Part shown: positions 22,067 through 33,845 of the stretch, piece by piece
Numbering within the stretch: position 1 is the first letter of the stretch
Layout of the letters: each line of letters begins with the position of its first letter
Source: Eucalyptus grandis
Lineage: Eukaryota; Streptophyta; Magnoliopsida; Myrtales; Myrtaceae
Direction of reading: 5' to 3'
Assembly: GCF_016545825.1 (NCBI RefSeq)
Contig: NC_052621.1
Location: forward strand, 12,858,199-12,922,198
Length of the DNA stretch: 64,000 bases
The notes under the pieces: model-generated
The model's database searches: none
What the model saw: only the letters and a program-made list of their open reading frames with translations
Told to the model about the DNA's origin: nothing
Made by a program: the position numbers and the translations under genes

Positions 22067-23744
22067 TTGGTTTCCTCTTTACTCTGATCAATATTGCCCC
22101 TTCTCTGTTCTCTCTCCGTTTCTTTAACGGGGCCGGCCACTTATGTCCTCGAGACCTCGTCAACGCAGAGATCCAACTTGCGGACCTGAAAAGGCCCGAA
22201 GAGAATGACACCAGACTGGAGACCAGGTCTGATTTGAACTTGTCTTTGTAGACTGCCGTGAACGACGCGTCCAAAGCAACCGTGTCAGAGTTTAACGAGA
22301 ATGTTTATCAAAGACCAACCAAAGGCAACGCGCATCGCCTGCAAATGGATAAAAGTTCAGTGTATTCTGTTTCTGCGGGGATGACCCAAAACGCAACACT
22401 TCAGAATAAAGTGGCCATGCAGCATGCAACATTGAAAATTAACCCTTTACATCATAATAGTCGTTGCAATACCAAGCCAGAGATCGCTTTACAATTGCGT
22501 GTGTTTTCTAAGTTTTTGCTTTGAGGAAAATCCCTTCATGTTAGCAAAAACACCAATGAGTATCTTCAGGTTGTCAATACCTAAGGGATGACAACTTAGA
22601 ATTCAGAAATTGTAAATGTTAAAATATGTCTCGAGTTTGATTTTTTTTCTCATATGCACTTCTAGCAAGTTTTGGACTTTGTTTGAAATATATGGAAATT
22701 GATTTCCGAATTGAAGTGGGCAAAGAAATCAGCAAAACAGAAAAGTCCAACGTTAACTTTGAATAGGAAAATTAGAACGTTGACTCTGACTTGCATCTTG
22801 ACTGGGATTAGCACGCGTCTGACAAAGAAGGAAATAAACTCTTACTTAAAGTCGGCAAAAGATGCTCACTCTAATGAGTCAGGTTTTTTTTTTTTTTGGA
22901 AAACGCTTGGCTCACGGTACCATCAACCAAGGAAAAAGACGGTCAAACGTCAGCCAAGCATTTTTCATCTCCAAAGTGGGAGACTTGGTTAACAGGTTTT
23001 TTGTTTTCATTATATGATAATGCATTTTCATATAAAAAATTATTTTCTTATCCTATTTAAAGAAAAAAATCAGAATGATACTATTCAAATAATAAGAAAT
23101 ATATGGAGAACTCAATTGCAATTTTTAAAATAGTGTATATTATTCTCCAATCAAAGAAAATTGATCAAGAATATATATATATTTTTTTTAACTTTAGCTT
23201 TGATTATGTGATCCTAAAGTTGATTTTGTAATGTTTTAGGTCCATGTTAATCTTCATCTACAAGACTTGGATCAGTGGAATAATCTTTTTCTCTACTAAT
23301 TCATTATTCTTATCTTAATTTTTGTCTTTATGTCATTTGTTTTATGCATAATCGATATTATTGATCTTAATTTTAGGTAATCGGAGAGCCCTTTCTAGAG
23401 TAATTTAATTTGAGCGAAATGAATAAGAAGCCATTTTATTGCACAATGATTTCGTTATTAGTTGCAAAGCCAAAATATTAAGTGTTGTTTCATCTTTTAA
23501 ATTTAATAGATTTATATGATGAAATTAATGATCTTTTTTAGTAAGTGATAATATTTTCTGCTTGTAATTATCTATATCTTGATATCAAATTTAATTTTTC
23601 TTTCTTGGTCTTCAAGAAAATTAGTTATATGGGTCCTCTAATGATATTTTTGTCTCCTAGTTTGAGCTTGTAATAAGGAAACATAGAAATAAAAATAAAT
23701 AAAAAAACACCTCTAAGTCAAAATTGAAAGTAGGTTTAAGGCCT
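22067..23744. other. Upstream flank of B2 and intergenic DNA
   Basis: The first 200 bp share words with the B1 leader (tttactctgatc, cccttctctg). An open stretch upstream of the B2 ATG (to 22274) is in frame but begins at a non-ATG codon. Beyond 22.3 kb there are only AT-rich sequence and short chance frames. Confidence 0.45.
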
Positions 23745-24684
23745 GCATGGTAATATTTCTGTTTCTCCCAATCTCTATACTTTTGTTCCCCGAAAAAAAA
23801 AAAAAAAGAACAGAAATCCGTTTGCTAAAACTTTTGTTCCCGAGAATGGATTTGAAATAGAAACAAGAAACAAAAAAAAAAAATTTCAGGAATAGATTTG
23901 AAACAGAAACAAGAAACAAAAAAAAAAGTAGCTTCTTGTTCTCGGGAACAATTTCTAGAAATAAGCTAATTTTTTCTTTTCTTTTTTTCTTTTGTTTTTC
24001 TTGCTTGCTACGGCCTTATGTGGTCGCTCGCCACCGCCGGCCACCTCCCGCTTGACCATGGTCACCGTTGTCAACCGTCACCCCACCGGCGACGACCATT
24101 GTCGCTGTCGCAATCTGATCGTTGTTGTCGCCACCCACAACCCATCGGCCACCCCCAACCACCGATGACTGCCACTAACCGACGGCCGCCGTTGCAGCCG
24201 CCACCTGATCGCCGACCATCACCACCCGTCGCCGTTGCCCGCCTTCAGTCGCCTCCGGCCACCGAACATTGCCATCGACCGCCGCCGCCGGATCGTCACC
24301 CACAACCCACCGATCGTCACCTCCTGGCCGACCGCCAACAATTGGCGGTGGCTGGTGGGCCGTGGGCGCGATCATGCGACCGTAGTCGGCGGTAACAGTT
24401 GGCGGTCAGTGGTCCTACAGCTATGGCTGGCGGCAACTGGTGGTGGGCAACGACGATGGGTGGTAGCGATCGGCGGTTGGCAATCGTGAGCAATAATAAA
24501 AAAAAATAAATAAATAAAATAAAAAAATCGTATCAAAAGCATTTCTATTTTTTTTTATTTTAAGAATTTAAATTTTTTATAGTTACCAAACACCTTATTT
24601 TACTCGAAATTGTTCTTCGGAGTAAAATAGAAAATAACTATTTCTAAAAAGACACCATTTCCCGGCCAAGAAGCATTACCATGC
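23745..24684. mobile_element. TIR element with GC-rich core
   Basis: About 940 bp. The left end is gcatggtaatatttct, and the right end reverse-complemented is gcatggtaatgcttct. AT-rich arms carry a short tandem repeat (gatttgaaacagaaacaagaaacaaa, twice near 23850-23925) and flank a GC-rich core at 24010-24490 made of ccgccg, cgccacc and cgatcg words. Frames in the core are low-complexity and I do not accept them as genes. The target duplication is not evident. Confidence 0.5.
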
Positions 24685-26700
24685 GCACTCTTATTGGTTT
24701 CCTTCAAAACATTTTGTGGTTGGCCTTTGACCATCCTACTGTCATTCTATAGAGGGCGGTCAGGCTAGCAACATCCTTTTTTTTTTCCCCTTCACGTAGC
24801 CTTGAAGCGCTACAAGTGCCTGGCATGCAAAGAGTGCAGAGTCCTCTCGTTAGTTTTTGTCGAAATTGTGCTCAACCTGAAGAATTCTTTTGTCATAAGG
24901 TCAAACCTGTGCAAGACAATTAAATTCTTTAGAAATTTCACAACGTTTGCGTTCAAGCTGAGAAAATCTTGCGGTAAAAAATTGCGTTTAATTCTTTCAT
25001 AAAATTGAGAGATTATTTTATGAGAAATTATAAGACTAAACACTGGATGTATTATTGGGTGTAATTGGAAGTTGAGAAACCATAAGAATATTTGTGAATG
25101 ACTTGAGTGTGGTTGTAATATTCATTGTACCGTTTGATCTTAATATAATTTGTTACTAATCTTCCTGTAAACATAGGTCACTACGATCAAACTACATAAA
25201 TTTAATGATTGATTTATTTTATTTTCTGTTTATTTTATTATTCGATTGCTTGCTTTGGTAATGATTGGTATTAGAGCTAAGCTTGGTTGAGTTGAATTGA
25301 ATTGAATTGATGGCAACAGGAAAAGGTGGGAATCAACATATTTATTGGGAATAATTTTGATTTCTAAAAGATTCAAATTGAGAATTATCTCTATTAGATA
25401 AAACTACACTTACCCTTGTCTAGGGAGAAACCAAAGATGATGAAGCAAGCTTATTGGGAATTGCGAGATAAACGAGCTTTGGGTGTTATTCGGCTAACAT
25501 TGGCTCATAATGTCACATTTAACATCGTGAAAAAGAACAATACTACGGGTCTCATGAAAGCCCTGCCGGATTTGCACGAGAATCCTTCTATGATCGACAA
25601 GGTCTAATTGATAAGATGCCTATTTAACTTGAAGATGAGCAAAGGTGCGTTGGTTACAAATCATATAATTTGAGTCAATTGAGTTCAGTTGAGATTAACT
25701 TTAAAGATACAGTACGTTCTTTGATTACCTAATAGTCGGAATACTATTGTAAGTAATTCCTCTGGGTCAAAGCTTGATGTTTGGTGGTTGGAGATCTAAT
25801 TTTGAGTGTGGACATTTGTAAAAGAGAGTCTAGTGAACTTGTATATGATGCTTTAGTAGATAAAATAAAGGAAGAACTAGTACATGTGTTAGTAAGAACA
25901 ATATATAAATGGACGTAATAATCAGTCTAGGACTGATGATGCTATCCATCGAAGCCGTGGCAATAGGAGGTATTTTAGAATGAATTTCCTTAAGTTGAAA
26001 GCGAGAAGAGTAAGGAAAATTGAGTCTATAGATAATGTTGCAACTATTGCTAATGGTAATTCGGATAGTGCTGATTTTATTTTCTCTGTCACCGATTATT
26101 CATTGCTTGATGGATGGATTATGGATTTTGGTTGTTTGTTTCATGCTACACCAAATAGAAACTAATTTAGTAATTATCAATGTTTGGATAATGTTAAAGT
26201 GCAATTGAGAAACAATGTTGAATGTGAGGTTACAGGCATTAGCAATATTAGAATTAGAATGCATAATGGTATCGTGAGAACATTGACTCAAGTGGGGCAT
26301 GTTCTAGAGTTGAAGAAGAACTTAATTCCCTTGACTGCTTTGGATTCAATTAGGTGCTAGTATACTTTAGAATGTGAAGTTCTGAAAGTCATTCAAGGTG
26401 TTTTAGTAATAATGAAAGGAATCAAGCATAATGGCCTATAAGCTTTAAGGTAAGACAGTGACGAAACTTGTCGCAGAGACGTTAGATGTATATATTTAAG
26501 AGTTTGAATTGTGATATATGTGTTTGGGACATTAACAAGAGAATCCTGAAAGTATTAAGTGAAAGACATATGTTAAATTGTTAACAAACTGAATGTATCT
26601 AGGTGTTGCGACTTTGATCAATGGTGAAAAGTGTAGTTTAATACAGATGTTAAAGAAATCATAGAGATTGCAAAATTAATTCACTTGAATGAGTGCTTGT
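24685..26700 (+). mobile_element. Degenerate Copia (Tnt1-like) retrotransposon, 5' half
   Basis: A U5-like LTR end runs to about 25258 (gtcactacgatcaaactaca phrase). It is followed at 25266-25278 by tggtattagagct, close to the tRNA-iMet primer-binding site. Then comes a gag relic: LRDKRALGVIRLTLAHNVTF, TTGLMKALPDLHENPS, RCLFNLKMSKGALVTNHII and QLSSVEINFKD. At about 26080-26165 a protease-type segment follows, with DYSLLDGWIMDFGCLFHATP, where Copia proteases have WxxDSGAxxH. Many stops and frameshifts are present, and no integrase, reverse transcriptase or 3' LTR is found. Dead and truncated. Confidence 0.7.
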
Positions 26701-27056
26701 GTTCGCCTAAGTAACATTGACACATGACACGCACTTGATAGGACACCACGCAATACACTATTTGTTAACAAATAAATAAATAATAAATAAGGAGCTTACA
26801 ACGAACTTACATTCAAAATATTAATTCACCATTTGTTAATATTATTGATTGTTTCAATTTAAAAAATTCAACTCCAAATCCATAAAACTTGGAGAAAAAA
26901 ACAAGCAGTCCACATTTTGGACTCATGCTTCATATCGTGTCAAAAGAAAAGAGAAAATGAACAAATTTGAGATGTGAATTATGCTTCATAGGAAGTAAGA
27001 GTCAAAGAGAAAAGAAAACTAAGTTTTTCTTATTTCCCCATTTATTATTTTTATTA

Positions 27057-27091
<35 letters not shown>

Positions 27092-27600
27092 TACCCATCT
27101 TTGATTGAAATTTTTTAAAATTGACCCTCTGTGTGTCAGAATTTTGAACTCGCATATCGAAATTCCAAATTTGCTTGTCGGAGAGTGTTGGAAGAGTTAA
27201 CCAGCCAGTTGATTGAGCATTAGACACGTGTCGAAGTGTTCGACACGACATAAAAGCTTTCGAAAAATGTCAATGTTTCCTAAGTTTTTGCAACAATAAC
27301 GCTTTTCATTGTGAGCTGCCGAACGATTATGGTGGCTGGCATAAGTCGAGCAATGGTTGACGATGGTGGCAACACAAAACTAGAGGTCCAGGCAACATTG
27401 GGTTGCAACGGACAAGCATCAGAGGAGCTTTGGCCAAACCATCATGGGCTTGAAGACGATGAATAGTAAGGGGAGTGGACGGAAGAAAAAAAATGGAAAA
27501 AAAAAGTTTGAAGAAAAACGGCGACGTCTTGGTTGCAAGCCAATTAATTAGTTGGTTAAGAAAAACTAGAAAAAGAGTACGCAAATCGCGTGCGAAGCTA
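26701..27600. other. Intergenic with (TA)n microsatellite
   Basis: AT-rich, with a (TA)n run at about 27059-27090. The minus frames 27054-27251 and 27327-27584 have no recognised similarity. Confidence 0.5.
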
Positions 27601-28756
27601 ATAGTGAAAAAAATAAATTATTGAATGAAATAACACGTAAAATCTTCGATTTACTTTTTATATATAATTTTAATTATTGTAAAAGTGAAGGTAAGTAGTA
27701 ATTTGTGGAACACTTGACAATTATCTTGTTTATATTTAAGAAGTAAGAGATTCTCGGTCGTTAGCCAATCACCATGATTGTCGCAAATTACAAATTTGAG
27801 CCTCTCTAGTCATGTATGGTCATAATATATTTTACATACATACATGGCTTTTTCATGGAAATATATTTTTATAAAAGTTGAAGTTGGAGTTGTCACCGGA
27901 TTTGCAATATGGATCGAGTGATAACATGTATTTAAATTCATGAATCAAAGTCAATACAATCTGCAAATACATGCTGCATAGTCCTTGACTTTATCAAAAT
28001 TAGAATCCTAACCAACTACTAACATTCGTTTTCGAAATTTATGAGGGTAATTTCTTGAGAGCTGAAATCCCACGGATGAATCCTGCATTTCTAGTGATAG
28101 AAGATAGATGGTTGAACTTTTTCTCAAATTCACGACAAAATTGCTACTAATGCTTTAACAAATTGGAAATCAAATGGATAATTCTAGAACCTCTAGTCTT
28201 TCCTCTATGTGAAAATTAGATAAGAATAATCACAATTTTTATAAACTGCATCATTGCATATTAGCTGCGTCGAAATTCAAACTACTCTCAAAGTAGATTT
28301 TCTAGTGGTACCATTATCAATTATTCTTAAAGCTTATATTGTTAAATGAATAGGTGATTTAATATTTAAATATTTCAACTATTAAATTGGAACGAAGAAA
28401 ACTGCTTTTTAGTTTTCTGATTTTTTCAAAGAGCGTGAAATGATGAATGTAGACTCAAGCTCCGGAAGAAGACCAGCAGTCATGGTAAACAAAGTACAAG
28501 AACATCAATATCGTGAGATCAACTTACTATACATTCATAAATTACTGGCTATCATCCTACATTCGAATCAATATAAGCACACCCTCAAGACCGACTCTGC
28601 CACTTTTGGCTCAAAAAAACAACTGAAACACACCCCACATTTACAGATTCTCTAAACTTGACTCCATCAGGCAATATCACCTGGAGATTCTGCCACTAGC
28701 TGAATCGCTAGAGGACTCATCGTATGACAACATCAGAATTTGTACCTTCTTTTCGG
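27601..28756 (-). other. 3' flank of TIR unit 4 (duplicated)
   Basis: Matches the unit 1 flank: gaataacacgtaaaatctt, tagtcatgtatggtcataat and cctttatcaaaattagaat-type words. The 28440-28750 part matches 7960-8260 closely. It stops abruptly at the inserted element at 28757. Confidence 0.6.
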
Positions 28757-29851
28757 ACAAAAGAACGTTGCAAGAGCCAAAAGTTGACACAAAATGACAC
28801 TTTAAGTGTTAAAACTTACGAAAGTGCCACTTTTTTTTTTTTTTATGAAAAATGGGACATTTGAGTGCCACATCTGGCGAATTTTGTCAAAAATTCTACG
28901 TGGCTTTTTCTTTATTAGTAATTTTCTCGCTTACGAGGCTCGCTGGAGCAAAACGCACACAAAAACAATGTTGTTTTTCTATAATTTGAAATTTAATATA
29001 AAAATTTAATTTAATTTAATTTAAAAATATAATAATAATTAAAAAAAAGGTGGAGGAGGAGGAGAAGGAGGAAAGCAGCCGGGTGGCCGAGGGCTTAGCC
29101 CTCGTCGCTACCACCGCTACCTCTCTCGCCACCGAAAGGTGGGGGAGGGTCGTCCAGGGCCGCCGAGCCCTAGCTAGGGGCTAGCGACCCTAGTTGACCG
29201 GCGGTGAGGGCTTGTGTGCCATCGCCCATATCTAGGCAAGGGTCACGACCCTCCCCTAGATCGGCGAGCGTCGACGGCCATCGCCCGGCCAAGCCAAGGG
29301 CTGCCGCTCGCTAGGGTCGCCTCATTGGGCGGTGGCCCTTGGCTTTGACCCGGCGAGGGTCACCAACCCTCGCCCCCGCCCTCGCCCGGCAAGGGCGAGG
29401 CTCACCGGCTCACTACTAATCGGCCGGGGTCACCGGGCCTCTCCCCCTCCATCGTCAACCCTTCCCTCACGGCGGCGGCGCGCGAGCTCAACCCTCGCGC
29501 CCCCCTCCATTTTTTATTTAATTTTGTTAATATTTGTATTTTTATTTTTAAATGTTTTAAATAAATTTAGTCTTAAATTTTATTTAATTATTTTTATATT
29601 ATTTTTTACCACTTCAACACTAAAACGACGTCATTTTTGCATTATCTGGCCACGTCAGCGTGTAAAACGACCTTATTTTACACTTATTTCGCCGGAAAAT
29701 TGCCATGTCAGCATTTTAGCCGAATTGACACTTAAATTACCTATTTTGCTCTGATTTTGGCACTTAAATATCACTTTTGTAACGTTTGACACTTAAGTGT
29801 CCTTTTGTGTCAATTTTTGCACTTCAGGGATCCGGGTATTATTCTTTTTGT
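28757..29851. mobile_element. Long-TIR element inserted in TIR unit 4
   Basis: About 1.1 kb. The left arm reads acaaaagaacgttgcaagag, then ttgacacaaaatgacacttt; the right arm reverse-complemented reads acaaaaagaataatacccgg, then ttgacacaaaaggacactta. The arms stay similar for roughly 100 bp. The core (29045-29510) is strongly GC-rich, with repeated gcgagggt and tagccct words. Unit 1 has continuous sequence at the matching place (about 8250-8290, taccttctctttttagg), so the insertion came after the unit duplication. Confidence 0.65.
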
Positions 29852-30123
29852 AAGTTCCACTATCCCTTTCATCATCTATTAATGCTAAGATAAGGTTCAT
29901 GTGTAGGCTTTCATTTTCTAGCATCCCATGATCTAACCAAGTGCTCGGGTACATCTAGTTGGAAGTGATGCCGCAACTCTCTCAAAACACCTCGAACAAT
30001 TGGTCTGAGTAGTCCTCCAAGAGACCTTTCTAATGACACAAGAAATAAGGATATATAAGGATGTCGGACGACTCTATTATGGTTGTCATGCAAAGATCTT
30101 GCGAAAGAAGGTAAACAAGGCAT
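29852..30123 (-). pseudogene. TIR copy A4, second-exon remnant
   Basis: Minus-strand sequence matching the post-TIR exon of A3: RPIVRGVLRELRHHFQLDVP then EHLVRS, followed by a stop after a short shifted tail. The intron-like stretch before it is recognisable, but the donor position reads agcatatgcc, not acgtatgcc. The TIR exon itself is missing; upstream the sequence switches directly into copy B3. Confidence 0.65.
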
Positions 30124-30560
30124 ATGCTGAAGTGAGTTTGTACCTGAGTTTTAACACTTCCCATCCTCCGAATTTGGAAACATCTTTGAGCGAATAAGAT
30201 TTGGGTGGAGATGAGGTTGGTACACCTCAGTGACCTTCCATCCACGTGTAAAACTCACTTCTTCAATTTCGCTCTGCACTCCCTCGGTGCCCCATCCAAA
30301 ACTCCCTGTCAAGAATCGCACGTTCGAGGGCTCCCCTTGGTTGAAAATGGGCAGCACCATCAATAGCCTGCTTCTCTTACCCTCCGTCATTTGGACCCGT
30401 GGAGGCACCATTCTCTGGAGGAATAGTCCTCCGATAGGATTGGGATGCATATCTTGGACCGCTAGATGGTCATGTCGGGAAGTTGCCATGATGAGCTGAC
30501 TACCTGGCTTTAATCAGGTCTGCCCACGTGTAGAGACTCCGGCAGTGGCAAGGCTGACAT
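30124..30560 (-). pseudogene. TIR copy B3, degraded and fused to A4
   Basis: The minus strand encodes shifted pieces of the B-type TIR: LATAGVS, PPRVQMTEGKRSRLLMVLPI, FNQGEPSNVRFLTGSFGWGT, EGVQSEIEEVSFTRGWKVTE and VYQPHLHPNL. Frameshifts and deletions (part of the CLRGL region is lost) break the frame. Its 3' end runs straight into the A4 intron and second exon, so an A-type TIR exon and the A-B spacer have been deleted between them. Confidence 0.65.
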
Positions 30561-31207
30561 GGAGTCTGCTAGGAGTGCGCAATAAAAATCCAATACCTCC
30601 ACTACTCAAGTAGGTAGGTTAAATATGTTGATGGACTCAAGTTTCGACTTTCTCTTGGTGATCTCTCCATGTGAAAGTATCGGACTTCTGTTACGCACTT
30701 CCAATAAATGGTATCATAGCCAATGATTGATTGATGACTCACTCCTAATATATATTAGTGTTTGATGAATATCTTAAGGAATGAATCTGGTGACCAATGC
30801 GGTTTTCGACTAGGTGGGCATTGTAGCGTAGTGATGTGGGCTCAATGGCAAACTTCATGGTTTGGTCTAGAAAAAGAGACCAATAATGAAGTTAGGCATT
30901 GGTCATGCAACATGAGATAAGTTGATGCAAAAGGATACATGACTTAAGGGAGAGCAAACTAACACTGGAGCTCAAATGTGAGGAGAAAATTGCTAGGATA
31001 TATGTGTGAATTGTGGTCACTGCTGGCTCCTACCGCTACTGCCACCACCAACGATGGCCAATGACCCATTGGGCAAGGTCCAGCAAGCTTGCCAATAACC
31101 AGGCAAGCCTTGCCAAGCTAGCAACAAGGCTTGGCCTCGCTAGTTGACGCAAGGCTAGGCCTCACTAGCCAACATGAGGCTAAGTGTTGCCAAGTTAGGG
31201 CAAGGCT
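30561..31207. other. Intergenic repeat-rich DNA
   Basis: No gene. From about 31020 a GC-richer stretch with repeated ggcaaggct and gccaagct words is interrupted by the solo LTR at 31208 and resumes after it. It is probably the core of an older repeat. Confidence 0.45.
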
Positions 31208-32050
31208 TGTTGTGGAAAGCGAATGATCGAACAACAATATAGATAGAAGAAGAAAATATATTGGATATGAAATTTGTGTAGTTCAGTTATAGAGACTTAC
31301 GTCTACGAGGAGAGTAATGACTAATTCATTATAGATCAAGCGATATAATGAAGATTACACACTCTAACCATTCAAACATACTTAGTGTTTCTCAAGCCTC
31401 AATTGCACATAATAATGCACGCAGTGTTTAGTCTTGAAATTCCTTACAAAATAGTCTTTCAATCTCAATGAAGAAATTCAAAATCTTACCATAAGATTTC
31501 ACAGCTACAAATAGTAATCTTTCATAAATGTAAATCGCGAATAAGCTTTGATGCACAAGAGACATGAAGACCCATTGCCAAGCACCCAGCGCCTATGGAA
31601 GTCTCTCACAAACAAGGGAACCACGTCACTCAAAGAAAAGCGGCACTTCGATCAACAAAAGCTCATCTTAATACCCGCAAGCCAATAGAAGAGCCCATAT
31701 ATCTAGTGAAGATTCTTGATCGAATCCAACTGGGAGTCAACTTCTCTAGTTTCCCATTTTGCTTTTCGTGGATCGACTGGAAGTAAGAATTAATTCCCTT
31801 TTCTATTCTCTCTTTTATCCATGCTGATGAACTCCAAGTCCAACACAAAGTTCATGTTGGACTTTTCAGTTTAACAACAGAGACTCCAATTCTTATATAG
31901 AATATGCTTCAACAAACTTGTGTCCATTCAAAATTGACTTATCTATTGTAAATCGTTGCTTCAATGCTGAAGGAATTTCCATAATTTTCTGCAATCTTTA
32001 ATCAAATCGGGTTTCGTATGATGGACTCAAACTTGAGACACATTTTAACA
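31208..32050. mobile_element. Solo LTR (843 bp)
   Basis: Begins TGTTGTGGAAAGCG and ends CACATTTTAACA, so the terminal TGTT/AACA are inverted copies, as in LTRs. The flanks aggct (left) and aggcc (right) agree at 4 of 5 bases. The sequence on either side is one broken GC-rich repeat. No internal region is present. Confidence 0.65.
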
Positions 32051-32742
32051 AGGCCAACCTTGCCTAAATTTGTGAAGTTGAGGCTCACAGTGGCCAAGTG
32101 AGCCTCTAATAAGCTTGCCAAACTTCACCTTGGTCTAGCACTACAAAGAATGAGGAAGAAAAGATAAAAGGAAAAAGAAAAATAAGAAAAATTTAGTAAA
32201 AGTATTAAAAAACAAAAAAAATTAAAAGTTTTATCAAACACATTTCTCTTTCAAAAATAAAAATTCTAGGTAGTTACCAAAATTCAAAAATTATTCCTTG
32301 AAACAGAATATAAAAAAATCATTTCTCGATTGTGATCTCAGGGAGGTGAAATCCCATTTTGATTTCTCGGGGTTGTTCGGCAGGGTGGACCTTTTTTTAT
32401 AAGTGACCTAACTCTCGATTTGCTTCATCCTGGTCTTTCCTTGAAAAATAATAATACTTTATTATTTCCGAAACAAATTAAATATCTATTCCTTTTTCTT
32501 TTTGGACAATGCATTTTGAGTTTTAACTTCCGTTTCATATATTTATTTATGCCTAATATTTTTCACCCTATAGAGTTTTGACATTCTATAATATTCACTG
32601 TTTTAGAAAATTATATATGTAAAAGAAAAAAATTATAACATTAAGCATGTTATGATTTCCATAGGAAAAGTTACCAAAAAAGTTGTAAATATATTATCGT
32701 TGTGATGTACTAAATATGTTTTTGTCAATTCGGTAATAAACC
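32051..32742. other. Intergenic repeat remnants
   Basis: Continuation of the repeat split by the solo LTR, then AT-rich sequence, including an arm (about 32665-32740) of the gttaccaaaa/gtcaatt type found in the TIR elements above. No gene. Confidence 0.45.
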
Positions 32743-32939
32743 ACTGGGGTTCGCCTCAGCAGCCACCCTTCCAACATGGAAGGGGGATGTGAGGTTCAAA
32801 TCCCCACCTTCTCGGGAGGATGGGGTTAAGGACGCGTAAGTTTCGGCGTGGGTTGCGACTCCCACGCCCGCAAGAGGTAGAGAGCCTGTGATGTCTGCGT
32901 GAGTGTAGAATAGGAATAGAATATGATCACCAAAAAAAA
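32743..32939 (+). mobile_element. SINE with target duplication
   Basis: About 197 bp, with a Pol III box-B-like ggttcaaatcc at 32793-32803 and an A-rich 3' end (caaaaaaaaa). It is flanked by attcggtaataaacc (32728-32742) and attcgaataaacc (32940-32952), a target duplication differing by two bases. This is the structure of a tRNA-derived SINE. It lies inside the arm of an older TIR element. Confidence 0.75.
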
Positions 32940-33109
32940 ATTCGAATAAACCTTTTATATGTGTCAATTCAATTTATCTCGTTAATTTTGGCCAATCGGA
33001 CTGATGTGAATGCCGTTCGGCTAACACTGACATTAAATTTTTTAATAATACTTTATTATTTAGAATTTTTATTATTTTTTTTTTTTTTTTCCCTCCCTCC
33101 TCCTTCTTC

Positions 33110-33845
33110 CTCTAGTCTATCACTACCACAAGAGTGAATCAACTCTCTATTTCATCACTTGTGATGGGTGCCAATTACGACTAAAATAGAGAGTTGATTC
33201 ACCCATTACAAGTGAGCGCCAATTATGAGTGAGGTCACCAACCTCAATCTCCAATCGAGCCACCTTAGCTACAATTGATCATAGTTAAGATTCACAATCT
33301 TAAAATGTGAGCTGACATTGTGATCTCATTGCCAAGCACATAGATTGCTGGAGCAAAAAGTCGATTCATCAAGATCTTGTCCAGTTATAATTGATACTCC
33401 AAAGGAGGTCATCAACCTTAGATCTCAGATCGAGCCACCTCAGCCGCAATTGATCATGGCTAAAACCGATGAACCCCAATTCCCCGAGGCTGCAATTTGT
33501 CTGCTCTGTCCAGCCCGATCCGGTCCGGTCCAGGCAAGTGTATTTTGTCGCTCTGATGAAGTGGACGACACAGATGCGAGCTCATCTTCCGGTGGATCCC
33601 ACCCCAACAACAAAACAAAACAACCTCTCCCGCACCCCCACCAATTTCACCTCCTCACCGGCACACCTCTCTCTCTCTCCCCCTCTCACTCACTCTCTCT
33701 CTCTGAAATCGGGCTCAGGAGTCAGGAGAGAGAGAGAGAGAGAGAGCTTCCGAGCGGACGAGCGGACGAGCGGAGCGAAGCGTCAGTCCCGCACGCTGCC
33801 ACAGTGATCGATCGCAGAGCAAAAGCTCGAGCGAGAGAGAGAGAG
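33110..33845 (+). promoter_or_regulatory. TON1 promoter and 5' leader
   Basis: Contains the repeated gtgagctgac module (33307) shared with the truncated duplicate, then a leader starting somewhere after about 33550. The leader has a (CT)n tract (about 33665-33705) closely followed by an (AG)n tract (about 33725-33748); these are complementary and could fold in the mRNA. The truncated copy lacks both tracts. No clear TATA box was identified. Confidence 0.5.

Noticed and set aside
24018..24489. Open frames on both strands in the GC-rich core near 24.2 kb
   Set aside because: Composition is repetitive Arg/Pro/His, present on both strands at once, as expected from a GC-rich low-complexity transposon core.
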